A stretch of DNA of 64,000 nt from Balanoglossus misakiensis (taxonomy: Eukaryota; Hemichordata). The notes below the pieces were generated by a model. It did not search any database. It had not been told where the DNA came from and saw only the letters and a list, made by a program, of their open reading frames with translations. Position numbers and translations under genes: made by a program. The DNA lies in assembly GCA_040954595.2 (NCBI GenBank), contig CM082579.2, forward strand, positions 4,092,001-4,156,000, read 5' to 3'. Positions 38,706 through 50,170 of the stretch are shown piece by piece (position 1 is the first letter of the stretch; each line of letters begins with the position of its first letter).

Positions 38706-38808
38706 CCCTTTCAGACGTGCCGTCAACGCCGCCCCAGCGGCGGTGCTAGGGCGGCGTTAATTTGTAAGTGCCACGTGTGAAAAGGTGAGAGCGGCCCTGC
38801 GCCGCTCT
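38706..38808. mobile_element. GC-rich palindromic element plus T-tailed hairpin
   Basis: The outer imperfect arms CCCTTTCAGACGTGCC (38706-38721) and GCCACGTGTGAAAAGG (38770-38785) enclose a perfect 10-bp inverted repeat, AACGCCGCCC (38725-38734) and GGGCGGCGTT (38749-38758). A second perfect hairpin follows directly: AGAGCGGC (38788-38795) and GCCGCTCT (38801-38808), then a run of T. Similar words (ACGTGTGAA, CCGCACTAAAC) recur to about 38920, so the full element may be longer. It fits a foldback or MITE-like DNA element; family unknown. Confidence 0.5.
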
Positions 38809-39304
38809 TTTTTTGTGACGGTGTTGAGGGGTGGGACCTGGGTCGGGGCGCCGCACTAAACAGCGATTCAAATCACGTGTGAACAGAAACACCGCACTAA
38901 ACGCCGATCTAAACGCACTCTTCCGACGCGGTTTGAGGGGATACAAGTGGCAGTTTCTAATGAGCTTGCATGTAAAATTACCCCTCTGAAAAGAGCGATG
39001 TTTAGCACCTTGCTTAGTCAACGGTCAATTTGCCTTGTTGCTGATGGTCATCAGTAAAATGAGGAGCCCCAAAACCTACAGGCAAAGCCTTGAGGTAGTC
39101 GGAACTTACTGCAGCTGGGGCTCTGCTGAAAAAATTGAGACGCCCAGTGGAAGTGGTAGTGAAACTTGTAGCAAAGTTCACGGTGATAATTGCTAGGCAA
39201 CTAGGTCTTGCCATTGTCTGGCTAAAAATACATCCCTGTGCGTGAATAAATTAAAAACGTCTTTGTCCCAAGGGACCAACTCAAAGCCACATCCCGGTAT
39301 GCTT

Positions 39305-39336
39305 TTACTACTAGCATGGAGTCATGCTACTAGTAT
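39305..39336. repeat. short hairpin
   Basis: Two 14-base arms (39305-39318 and 39323-39336) pair with one mismatch around a 4-base loop (GAGT). Confidence 0.75.
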
Positions 39337-42025
39337 ATTACGCACTGGTTTCAAAGCTGTAAGACTCACAGGCGGTACCGTAGAAGCGCTTATACTTATA
39401 GGATGACTGTACAAAAACTGGAAAAGTGTGGATTTTCTCGGATCTTCCATTTATTTGATGTGGAACAACAAATGGGACAAGTGGCGAAATGTGTCCTTGA
39501 TTTTCAATCGCACCATGAAGCCTATTTGAACCTAATTTGCATAAATGTCCGAGTGCGGTGATCCCGTCCCTTTTATACACATGTGAATGCAAAACTATTT
39601 GAGTCGCTGATAAGAAATGTTTACCAACTTTTATAATCCAAAAAAGGGCGTCCTAATCATTGCACGTGTGCAAGCGACTTCTGTGTCTTATGTAATCTGC
39701 TTAAAACCCTAAGCCCCAAAGCTCTCTTATAAATTACGTGCATACAGATTTGTCGAGTGGGGGTATTTGGTATGTGTGAAACAACGTGGACCCACTAGTG
39801 AAAGGTGAAAATCGTTCAAACGAAACTGATACGATTATCCAGAATATTGAGGGGTGATGAAACTTTCCAGACTTGATGTGTGGTTGCTTTAAATATTAAA
39901 TAGAAGAGGGTCCCCGCTGCGCTCCACGTTGCAATTAGTCGAGAACAAGTTGGCTGATCTATATTTTCATATCAAGTAAAGTTAATCTGCTATCAGTATG
40001 CAAATGGCGAGGGGCGATAATTAAAGAAGTCAGAACAACTGCGACCTAAAAGAATAAACAGCAGAAATGTTTCATAGAAATTGACCCAAATTTAAAATAT
40101 TTGTCACTTTCTGAATATTAATTATCATTCGCGAGATTCGAAAGCATACCTACAGGCCTATATAGCCACTGGTCAATCATGACAACGGCACGAGGAGTAT
40201 TCTCGCCTGCCCCGCTGTCAACGTGTCCGGTACTGACCGAATTAAGATTATATCAAAGTATCGATATGCAAACGACCTGATTAAATTGAATAATTTATCA
40301 TGAATGTTTTGGTTTTGTTTAAAACATCGACACCGCGAGTTTAGTATGTTGACAGGAAAACTAGAGCATCTGCACACATTTACAGGTGTGTTTGGATAGC
40401 CCCCTCCTAAAAGAATAAAATCGGTCGTCAATACGCTATGATAGCTGATTAATTATTCAGAATACTTGGACACTATATGAAGGCAGTCATGCACAATAAT
40501 TTAACAGCCGCTGAAAAAATCCACCAAAGTTGCCTGTTGCACATCGGCTCATTGGCGCTAGTTTGCAGTGCTTCCTCAGAATACTTGACATCTAAGCATA
40601 TACTCAAAACCCGCCGGAAAGCAGAACAGTATTCAGGTGAGCTTGCATCATCACGAAGTTTCACGATTGCGCAAATACCCAAAATACAAACTGGATTAAG
40701 ATTAAGACAGCAGAAACTTTTGTGTAGGCCAGACACGGATCTAGACACTGATCGATAGCGTATAGTGCGTGGGATACCCCCATCCCCACTGGCCAATCCT
40801 CTCCAAGTTTGAGTGTACGACACGTGGTGGTCCGCCTGGACATGAAAATGAGCCAGTGAACCCTCTCGTAGGATATACGGGTTGACTGAATGTTTGTTGG
40901 AATATCTCAATTTTCTGATGAACCAGTGTTCAACTTTGTGGGTCTACAAGTTATCAACATATTTCCATGGCCGTGAATTTCAGACTAGCGTCAATATTTA
41001 TTCACTGTCAAACTCCAAGGTTGGAGTATGATTGATCCCGCCGACCCTCTATATCAGGCATCTTCCAAATCGCGATACCGACTGACGTGATATGTGGAAC
41101 GTACCAAAAAATCGTCAGTTAGACATATTTTAGCTCAATAGATTTACAAATGTACTTAACTTGGAACCCTTTTATTATATTTCTGTTCAGTCACACAGAG
41201 TGCTGAGTGTATAATAGCTTGTGTGGTGGGTTCGGCAAATCTCATGATAGGCGCAAACTTCCGGTTTATTATCACAATTGACAGAGGTCTACAAGAGTAC
41301 AATAGCTTCTCCCTAAGGTCCAGCGGGCCTTGTTTCTGGTCTCCACCCGTTGTGACGATTTGAAATATCACGTCCTAGTTTTAAAATGTCAGTATGAGGT
41401 GTAATGACCTCGACATTATCAGTAATTTATGTTAAATTTTAGTTGAAAGATTTTACAAAACCCTGAAATTGTATTGGAATACGCAAACAGTATACACTCG
41501 AACAATTGTCAATATTATCGTGAATGTATAAGAGATTACTGACATTGGGCCTTGATGTGGCGTCAAACATCGACACTGTGTTTTACTTGTCATTCACTAT
41601 ATTAATTTGAAAGGTGTGTCATGACGATTTTTGTAATCATTTGTCGGGCGTGTCAGTACATCATTTTAATATCCTTGGAGGATGTAGATAGGATCTACGC
41701 AACAATAGTTTTTGTGATAATAAATATCAATATAATGGTTAAAATTTAGTCACTATCAGCGAAACACGTAACGGTTGTCACAGCACGCCCACCTTGCTCT
41801 ACCATCCCTGCGATTGGACTAAGTCAACGTGTACTGGTATATGTATTGTTTTCCAACAATGGACAATTACATGTGCTCTTCCGGACCTGTAAGACTTTCG
41901 CATGAAAGGAAAGTCACACTTCATGTCGCGCACGTCGGATCCATAACCCATTCTATTAAAGCTGAGGGTCTGTTTCACTTGAAATGAACAACGGTAGATG
42001 TGTATATGCGTGTGTGGAGGAAGGT

Positions 42026-42042
42026 GGGGGGGGGGGGGGGGG
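42026..42042 (+). repeat. poly-G tract (17 G)
   Basis: Homopolymer run of 17 G preceded by a GT-rich stretch. It could form G-rich structures or be a length artefact. Confidence 0.9.
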
Positions 42043-43500
42043 CAACGAAAGACGTTCGAGAACACTGGCGAACATATCTAATCTAGGTCACCGGGTTTAC
42101 CAATACTGTGGCCAATCCCGTAGAGACGTTCTATAATATGCAACCGGAAATGACTGTACTATCCCCATTTTCCCTGAGGCTCATCTACGTCACATTGGGG
42201 TGTACCGTTTAGCCCACTGTCATTACTAAGTTGAAACCGGCAAGTGGTGACGTCTGTTTCGCAGTTCTAAAAGTTGTAATAGGTGTATATTAGGCTTATA
42301 ATTGGCTCATCTCATACCATATCGACATTCGCGAGAGTCCAGTGTCTGAGGTGTTCTGATCGTGAGTATAACATTTAAACATTAATAAGTTTAGCCTTTC
42401 TATCACGAGGTAAAAACATTAAGCCATTCATGTGGTGTGGATACGAACAACGCGCAGCCCTATAGGTAATTTACATTGGCATCTATCTTGCCGCGAGTTA
42501 CGCGCAAAGCTAAGAAACGTTCCTTTCCCCAGAGTACGTGCAGAGGTGGGGCCCTATCATGTTAAAAGGGAGTCAACTGAATTTCTATTCCTTTTTCAAT
42601 AATTCGGCGTCTTGGGTTAATCGCTCTCTATTTTTGCAAGGATCTGGTTTCAGAATTGCGTCCAACTTTACAACAACTGTAATTTTACCATTCAGAGGAA
42701 TGCATGGTATCTCCGTCCTTTTATTAAGACGTCTATTGTTTGCGCCCACACTCGCACTTGTGTTTTGTTGTTGTATACCTGCTACCCGCCAACTTACGCA
42801 CAAGACTTCAGGTGTAGTGTTTACACAGTCAACTGACAGGTACATGTTTTAAACCTATCTACGCAGTGTAAATAAGCGCGGTGTCCACGACTGAGTGAAG
42901 GGGTCGGGATCTGACAATATTTGTGCAGATACTATAAAGAGTGCCGAATCGGAACTTATGAGTACTCTCGTGGAATGTGTCAGATTTTACGTGTGTTGAC
43001 GTTTGCTTCTGGGTCAAAAAGTAAAGTGGCATCTTCTATTTAACTGGCTTTAAAAGAGACCGCAATCGCGTTCAGCGCAGAAGCTGCTATACGCGAAAAG
43101 AAATCAGACGATTTCACCAAAAAAAGTGACACTCTTGTGTAAATACGTCAGAAAACAAACTACCAATTCTCAGAATGTAATTGATATTTATCCCAGTTCT
43201 TTTTATATCAAACTGTTTTACCATAAAACTGAATATAACGCAAGTATTTCGTCCATGCTTGATATCATGTGGTGGTGGGGAAACTATGTGACAGATATAG
43301 TGATAATCCGGAAAAGGCGCTTTTTGAGCATGTTTGTGCAAATTCGTTTTTTAATCGCGTTTTATAGTCCACAGATTACGCGTTGTTTTATGCCCCTATT
43401 CGTTAAATCAATTAGGTAAATTATGTGTCCCAAAAGACGGGAACTTGGAAGGAGTGTACTTAGGTTAACGGTAATCACGTGGTACGATTAGCGACGGAAA

Positions 43501-44376
43501 GACCAGCTCTGTCAATCAAATTTTCCTGGCGTATGTAAACCTTTAGACATGACGTCATAACCCCGCCTCCAACTTTTCGACCCAGATATGCGGTAGTGCA
43601 TAGTGTGTCACTGCAGTGTACACAGTGAACTGAGAAGCCAGAAATCTGTGCCATGTCAGGCTTGGTCGGAATTTAACTCTTACACTTGTCATGTTCGGCG
43701 ATGTTGTGGTGCAATTACGTGAGTTTTTGAATGTGTTGGTTCAACTGTTAACACGCCTTGAAAAAGTGATCAACTTTGTTTTATTTGGAGTCAATCGAAT
43801 TGTGTTTGTTCGCAGACGGCAATCGGAGCGGTATTGTTCGTCGGCTTCTATACAAATTTCAATGAAGCCACTTTTTGACCGTTGACGTGATATTTTGGGA
43901 ACGTGCAGGCCAGCGCCGCGCATTCGAGTGTGTTAGTATGGAGACGGTTTCAGGCACTTGAATTTTGTCTGAGGTTTTTGTGGGGCTTCATTGACACCCA
44001 CCAGACAGTTGCATTTTTGTGTAAGGTACATAACCTGTTCGGTTACACACAGGTTGAATGGCGCTGCTGAAAACACCGTTCCGAGGCCATTTAAGTGAAG
44101 TCAGCCCTTTTCTAAAGAATATTCATGAGTTTGAATTGTGTGGCTTTGCCTTTGGTTAGATCATTAGCGAGTCCGTTTACTGTTCTATTTTTTTCTGCCT
44201 GAATTTTAACTGATGGTTTCGCTGGTTTGTTTACAGGTGCAAGTTAACGGTGCAGGGGCCAGTCCGTGCTGTTGTAGTGTGAGCGGCGGCCATTGATGAT
44301 AACTGTGCCGTGTCTCTCGTGCCGTGATCACTGGATGTAATCCGCCCTGTCGGGGGAGGTCGAGGCCTCGGTCATC
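43501..44376 (+). promoter_or_regulatory. ANKRD50 promoter and 5' UTR with probable intron
   Basis: A consensus CRE TGACGTCA (43550-43557) is followed within a few bases by a GC box CCCCGCCTCC (43561-43570), in a CpG-rich patch without TATA. Transcription probably starts just downstream. A donor-like GTACAT at about 44027 and an acceptor tttacAG ending at 44236 suggest a 5' UTR intron of about 0.2 kb. The coding exon would then begin at 44237, 140 bases before the start codon. The exact start site is not determined. Confidence 0.5.
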
Positions 44377-47300
44377 ATGGCACAGCAGTGTATGCTGCAG
44401 GGGAAGCGATTTTACTGCCGAGAGTGGGCCTTCCAGAAGTTACTACACTGTCTCGAGAGCAGGCCCACGTCGAAAACATGCGGGACTCTAATTATGGGGG
44501 GACCGGGCAGCGGAAAGACGGCTCTGTGTGCGGAAATAATCTGGTCGACGTCGAATCATGGGAAGCAGCGGACGCTCAGCCGACGTGCCCTGGCCTACCA
44601 CTTCTGCCAAGCCCACGACAGTGAAACCCTGTCGGTGAGTAATTTCGTTCTGGGGTTAGTGAACCAGCTGTCGCGATCGACCCTGCTGCAAGGGTATGGA
44701 GATAAAATACAGGACCCGAGCATCCAAGCTCTGCTGGAGCCGGCGGAATGCGAACGCAATCCGGATGAGGCCTTCAAAAAGGGCGTTCTGTTACCCCTGC
44801 TCGCGTTGAATCCGCCTAGCCGCTATTGTTTTGTTTTAGTGGACTCGATCGACGAAGGGTATATCGAACCGCCCGGAGATCGATCATCCAGCGGGGTTAG
44901 TCGCACCATCGCCGAGCTGTTGGCAAACAATCACGAACTCTTCCCACCGTGGCTACTGTTACTTTGCACAGCTCGCCGACAAAGCAAGAATGTGACACGG
45001 ATGTTCACCGGTTTTCGAAAGATAAGTCTGGATGACCTCAGGAAGTCGCACGTTGTGAGGGACGTTCAGCAATATATTCTGAGTCGGCTTGACAGGGAGG
45101 AAACCCTGCGGCAGCACCTAAGCAGGGAGACTGCGGAAATGCTGAACCAGCTCCACATCAAAAGCAACGGATGTTTCATGTACCTGGAGAAGGTACTGGA
45201 CGGTGTCGCGGAGAAATTCGTCAGCCTGCGCGACATAGCGGAAATTCCAGGAACACTCAACGGACTGTATCTTTGGTTATGCCAGCGTTTGTTCATACGT
45301 AAACAGTTTGTCAAAATACACCCAATCCTGAATGTGATGTTAGCTGCCAGACGACCCCTCGCGGAAACGGAACTTTATTCTGCTTCACGCACGAGAAATA
45401 CAACACTGACCAGAGAGGAATTCTCGCGGCGCTTGGAAATGATGTCGAAAATTCTAGTGAAGAGCCCAGACAACAACACGAGAATTATCTTCCACCACAG
45501 TTTTGCAGAATGGCTGCTGGACGTCAAACACTGTACGCAGAAATACCTGTGCAGCGTATCCGACGGACATGCCATGTTGGCGATGAAGTATTCATGCAAT
45601 GCAACAGAACTCACCCCATCACAAGTGCAAAGCTTCGCCGAACATATTCTCCAGTCTAATCTCTGCCCACCGCTGGAGAATTACCACTTAGCGCTGTGGC
45701 TTAATTGGATCGGTACCCCATTACAGGACGCTTTGGTCACATCAACGCCAAAGAATCAGAACGTACTGAAACTGTTGGTGGAAGCTGGCTCAAAGGTTGT
45801 CAGTCTGGATGAGAACGCAATTGCCCTGAAAGAGGCTCTGGAGAAAGAGGAATCCATCCGCGATTTACTCGACAACGGGGCCATGGTCAATAACAAAGAC
45901 AGCAGTGGCCGGACTCTGCTTTCCAACGCGGCGTACTGCGGAAATCTCAATGTGGTGAAACTCCTGCTCAATCGCGGCGCGGACATCGAACAGGTCGATA
46001 AGACCAGTCAGACGCCCCTGAACTTGGCAGCGCGTCAGGGTCACACGGAAATAGTGAACTTGTTGGTGGAAGAAGGTGCCAAGGTTGACAATAAAGATAA
46101 CGATGGGTGGACAGCGCTGAGGTCTGCCGCATGGGGTGGACACACTGATGTTGTGAACGTCTTGCTGAGAGCAGGGGCAGATGTCGATGAGCTGGACAGC
46201 GACCAGCGGACTGCACTACGAGCTGCTGCGTGGGGTGGCCATGGGGACATCGTGCTCAGCCTGTTGGAAAACGGGGCTAGTGTGAACACAGCGGACAAAG
46301 AGGGGCGTACAGCACTCATTGCCTCTGCCTACATGGGACACAGTCAGATCGCCGAGCATTTACTGGACTTTGGTGCCGAGATTGATCACCAGGATTCGGA
46401 CGGCAGAACAGCGCTGTCCGTCGCGTCGCTTTGTGTCCCGGCCAGCAAAGGTCATTCTGAAGTTGTCAGTATCCTCATCGAGAGAAACGGAGCAGTGGAT
46501 CACCGTGATCATGACGGTATGACGCCGTTGCTGGTGGCAGCCTACGAAGGGCACCAGGAGGTGGTGGAATTGTTGCTGGAAGGCGAAGCGGACGTGGATG
46601 CCAGCGATAACAACGGCCGAACGCCGCTCATAGCAGCTGCGTCTATGGGTCATGCACCGGTTGTGAATACACTGCTGTTCTGGGGTGCTGCAATCGATAC
46701 GATCGACGTGGAAGGAAGGACTGTTCTCTCCATAGCCGCGGCACAGGGCAACTGCGAGGTGGTGAGAATGCTGTTGGATAGGGGGCTGGATGAAATGCAC
46801 CGAGATAACGCCGGTTGGACCCCCCTGCACATGGGCGCGCTGGAAGGCCACCGCGATGCCTGCGAAGTCTTGCTCGAGCAAGGTGCCCGCGTGAATGAAG
46901 TTGATAACGACGGGAGAATCCCACTCATACTGGCCGCCCAAGAGGGACATCTTGAGGTGGTCAAACTCATGCTGGACTTCGGTGCAAAGATTGACCATGT
47001 CTCCCACGACGGCAGAAATGCCCTGCGAACGGCCTGCGTGGAGGGACACAAAGAGGTGGTGCATCATCTGATATGCAAGGGTGCGAATCTGAACTTCAAA
47101 GACGGCGAGGGGCGTACCACGTTGTACATGCTGGCACTGGAGAACCGCATCAAGATGGCCGAGTACATGCTGGAGAACGACGCCTATGTGGAGTGCACCG
47201 ACATCGAGGGCAGGACGCCGTTACATGTAGCAGCTTGGCAAGGCAACACAGACATGGTGGACTTGCTGGTCAGGTACCACGCCAAAGTCAACAGCACTGA

Positions 47301-48531
47301 CAATGACAAACGTACGGCTCTGCAGTCGGCCGCGTGGCAGGGTCACGCCGACATTGTGAAGTTGCTGCTGGACAGAGGGGCGTCCGTGGATCACACGTGC
47401 AACCAGGGTGCCACGGCCCTTTGCATCGCTGCCCAGGAGGGACACGTAGAAGTCCTCCACGCTCTACTCGAGCACGGTGCCGATCCCAACCACGCCGATC
47501 AGTTCGGTCGCACGGCGATGAGAGTAGCCATCAAAGGCGGACACGACGGCGTCATGAAACTCCTCGAAAACTGGGGCGTGAGTAATCCACTGCGCACCGG
47601 CAGCGTCCGATCGAGTGAAGCCAGGTGCAGCTCCGCATCCATGACGACGGCGTCAACAAACAGCATGCCAAGCAACAGCGTGCAAACCAATGGCGGAGGC
47701 ATGGTGTCGTCCAACTCGTCATCAAGTTCTCCAGACTCCACGGTGGACAACAGGAAATCAATGGTGTCCAACCAGTCGAAGTCGTCGTCAAACCTGACAT
47801 CGACATCAACCAATCTGTCTTCGTTCACGTTCCCTCCACCACCTACAGAGGCACCTCCTGGTCTGTCGTTCACAGAGCAAATCCAACAGCACACCATGGT
47901 GCAGGGGCTGGCGGAGCCCGACGTCCGTAAAGAAAACACAAGACCAAGTCCGCCGAAGAATCTCCTACTCCGGTCCAACACTCTACCGGAGAGGGGAAAC
48001 ATGCCGATGACGGTGAAGGGAATCGACCTGCAGACCTCGAAGCAAGAGTCGCTGAAGAAGCCGCGGACCTCGGTGCCGAGTCAGCCCATCACGTCCACGC
48101 GCCACCAGCCACCGGTTCCCCCGCATCAGAGAACCCAGAAGGTTCCCTCGCCAGAACACAAGCCCAGAAACATGATCCAGCTGGGCTCCCACTGCAACCC
48201 GGAACACTTGTCGCTGGGCAGAAAGGGATCGCTACCCGTCAGCCTCCAGGAAGCCCACATGCAGCACGTGCTGAAAGCCAAGCAGTGTATGTCGCCGGAG
48301 ACCAAGGTGCGACGCAACGGAATCGTCACCAATCCCAACTACACCAACAAAAACATTCACGGGACGAAAAACCCACTCGTCAATAATCAGAGGGATGCCT
48401 TGATTAACAAACACTCACTCATCAACGGGAATCCAGACTCCACTTCCGCCATGGAATATAAACAAGCTGTCAAACTCAATTTCGAAGGAACTGCTGGGAG
48501 AAATGGAATAAAGAAGGAGACCCCTCTCTAA
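44377..48531 (+). CDS. ANKRD50: ankyrin repeat domain-containing protein 50, single coding exon
   Basis: 1384 residues, against about 1429 in human. Vertebrate ANKRD50 works with SNX27-retromer and WASH in endosome-to-plasma-membrane recycling. Seen here: the N-terminal [11 protein letters not shown]; a P-loop GGPGSGKT (41-48) and Walker-B-like [10 protein letters not shown] (151-160) of a STAND-type NTPase region reaching to about 440; and conserved blocks [25 protein letters not shown]-like (as [16 protein letters not shown]) and [17 protein letters not shown]. Then come 17 clear ankyrin repeats (about 505-1070), one with the family insert [10 protein letters not shown] Ser-rich disordered tail keeps the motifs [26 protein letters not shown] and a C-terminal KKETPL. 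The ATG begins MAQ, as I recall for the family, and follows a CpG-rich leader. The 4155-bp frame is intact and without introns. A splice-donor consensus begins three bases after the stop. Confidence 0.97.
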   Translation: MAQQCMLQGKRFYCREWAFQKLLHCLESRPTSKTCGTLIMGGPGSGKTALCAEIIWSTSNHGKQRTLSRRALAYHFCQAHDSETLSVSNFVLGLVNQLSRSTLLQGYGDKIQDPSIQALLEPAECERNPDEAFKKGVLLPLLALNPPSRYCFVLVDSIDEGYIEPPGDRSSSGVSRTIAELLANNHELFPPWLLLLCTARRQSKNVTRMFTGFRKISLDDLRKSHVVRDVQQYILSRLDREETLRQHLSRETAEMLNQLHIKSNGCFMYLEKVLDGVAEKFVSLRDIAEIPGTLNGLYLWLCQRLFIRKQFVKIHPILNVMLAARRPLAETELYSASRTRNTTLTREEFSRRLEMMSKILVKSPDNNTRIIFHHSFAEWLLDVKHCTQKYLCSVSDGHAMLAMKYSCNATELTPSQVQSFAEHILQSNLCPPLENYHLALWLNWIGTPLQDALVTSTPKNQNVLKLLVEAGSKVVSLDENAIALKEALEKEESIRDLLDNGAMVNNKDSSGRTLLSNAAYCGNLNVVKLLLNRGADIEQVDKTSQTPLNLAARQGHTEIVNLLVEEGAKVDNKDNDGWTALRSAAWGGHTDVVNVLLRAGADVDELDSDQRTALRAAAWGGHGDIVLSLLENGASVNTADKEGRTALIASAYMGHSQIAEHLLDFGAEIDHQDSDGRTALSVASLCVPASKGHSEVVSILIERNGAVDHRDHDGMTPLLVAAYEGHQEVVELLLEGEADVDASDNNGRTPLIAAASMGHAPVVNTLLFWGAAIDTIDVEGRTVLSIAAAQGNCEVVRMLLDRGLDEMHRDNAGWTPLHMGALEGHRDACEVLLEQGARVNEVDNDGRIPLILAAQEGHLEVVKLMLDFGAKIDHVSHDGRNALRTACVEGHKEVVHHLICKGANLNFKDGEGRTTLYMLALENRIKMAEYMLENDAYVECTDIEGRTPLHVAAWQGNTDMVDLLVRYHAKVNSTDNDKRTALQSAAWQGHADIVKLLLDRGASVDHTCNQGATALCIAAQEGHVEVLHALLEHGADPNHADQFGRTAMRVAIKGGHDGVMKLLENWGVSNPLRTGSVRSSEARCSSASMTTASTNSMPSNSVQTNGGGMVSSNSSSSSPDSTVDNRKSMVSNQSKSSSNLTSTSTNLSSFTFPPPPTEAPPGLSFTEQIQQHTMVQGLAEPDVRKENTRPSPPKNLLLRSNTLPERGNMPMTVKGIDLQTSKQESLKKPRTSVPSQPITSTRHQPPVPPHQRTQKVPSPEHKPRNMIQLGSHCNPEHLSLGRKGSLPVSLQEAHMQHVLKAKQCMSPETKVRRNGIVTNPNYTNKNIHGTKNPLVNNQRDALINKHSLINGNPDSTSAMEYKQAVKLNFEGTAGRNGIKKETPL

Positions 48532-50170
48532 CAGGTATGTACAGTTTTTATCTACACTCCTGCAAAAAGAATGAGCCTGCTTTTCATTTCATTTCCTCTG
48601 CTGGACAGATGCATATATATCATTAGCCAGTAAATTAATTAATCTACAGAATGCATTTTCCTGAGACAATTGACAGTATCCATAGCAACCATTGTCTCTC
48701 ATATTTTTACATGTATGTGTCTGGTATGAATGGTGTCTGCGTTTAATTGAACGACAGCTATATCTTTCTCTCTAACACACAGTGTCTGTCTTGTATTACA
48801 GTTGGTATGTGCTGTGTACATCGGCAGTAATGGGATCGCTGACTGAGGTGGGGTCAGGTCGTGTCAGGTCAGCGCTGGAGGCCAAGCCCGAAAGAGAAAC
48901 AAGAAATCAGTGTACATAATCGATGATGTGTTCATAGGGACAATGCCCTTGGATTTCAAAAGGGAACTCGACCTGTAAGTTCAGGTTTAAATGTGTACAG
49001 ATCTCCCGATGGAGGGGAACCACCAATTACTGAAATTGTATTGTAGTGACATAAAAAGCATTGTAAATAAGCCCAGCTCCACTTTCAATTGCGGACTACA
49101 TGTATAAGAGTGCTTAGTAGAGAATTGTTCAATGTGCTTTAATTTATGACTTGTGAGTATTTACAGGGTCAATTTGCATAATAGCTCTGACCCTGACCTC
49201 AATTTAATGACAACTCGCCAGTGTACAGCTGAGTGTGGCATCCTGCTTCACAGAGAGTGGTCAAGAGCGGCCATTGCACTTGACATCAAAGCAGATGTGA
49301 ATGGTGAAGAAGCAAGGAGAGCCACAATCTTTTTGTAAAATAGAACAGACTTTTCAACCACGCTTCTATTAAGCACATTGAGTTTTACTTTGAAATTTAC
49401 TTTTTTTGCGAGAAATAGAGAACATCTTTAATTGTCTTGTACTTACTTACAAGTACCAGTAATTATTTTGTCCACAGATCTGTGGCGACCTCAATCCTAT
49501 TTTATTGTATTTTATTCCTGTACAATACAGTGGCACGTCATGACATCTTGAATTTACATTTTATTTTCTGCATTTATTTACTGTTGAGTGCGTCAAAGCA
49601 ACATTCTTCAAGAACATTGTTTTAGATGTTGAAATAGTTACATTTTCACACAAGCCGAGGGAGTCACACGTCTCCCGAGTTCACATTACAGTATCTACGT
49701 TGTATTCGATTAGCGATAGCAAAGGAGTTTCAAAGGTTGTACCTCTCAATTCCATAACAAAAAATTATGTATTTAAATTGTTTTTTCTATTTATAAAAGT
49801 GTAAATGTTATGTATTTCGCTATACACGCCAACTTTCACGTATGGAGAATACCGTCAAGATTTGTAGGGTGGTGGCATGGTGTTATGTTTTAGAAACATT
49901 TAGGTAACCCCGCCCTTTGCTCTACTAAGCTCTCGCAGCATATTTTCTCGGATGACATTTCAGGAACTTTGTGTTTGGCTAGAGTCTGTGAAAATCGTTT
50001 GTTTTCAATTCCATTGTGGTGTCATCAGCTGGTTAAGTCGGCTTCTGTGTACTGGCTTATTCACTTACAAGATAAGTCGGGATTAGAGGATTTTGTGCTG
50101 AGATTACCAGCAAGTTGCAAAGAAGAGATCTTTGCAGACACTGAAATAAAAAGAAACACCAGTTGGCTTG
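48532..50170 (+). other. ANKRD50 3' UTR, possibly spliced
   Basis: CAG followed by GTATGT lies directly after the TAA (donor at 48535), and an acceptor-like tgtattacAG ends near 48801, so a short intron just behind the stop is likely. Noncoding AT-rich sequence follows; AATAAA at 50145-50150 is the best polyadenylation signal. An X-box-like GTATCCATAGCAAC is at 48676-48689. Confidence 0.45.

Larger units (their letters stand above)
36120..43500. other. gene desert, part 3 (ANKRD50 side)
   Basis: No coding exon could be supported; open frames up to 145 codons (40473-40910, minus) show no domain and no splice partners. CpG content is higher than in the left half of the desert. Items seen are GGTCA/TGACC half-sites clustered at 37994-38062, poly-G tracts at 38541-38554 and 42026-42042, the GC-rich palindromic element at 38706-38808 and a hairpin at 39305-39336. 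Confidence 0.55.

Noticed and set aside
40473-40910. 145-codon minus-strand frame in the gene desert
   Set aside because: No recognisable domain, no supporting splice sites, and overlapping frames on the other strand of similar quality.
46360-47067. Long minus-strand open frame of 235 codons within ANKRD50
   Set aside because: Antisense shadow of the ankyrin repeats, caused by their regular codon usage; no independent domain or start signal.
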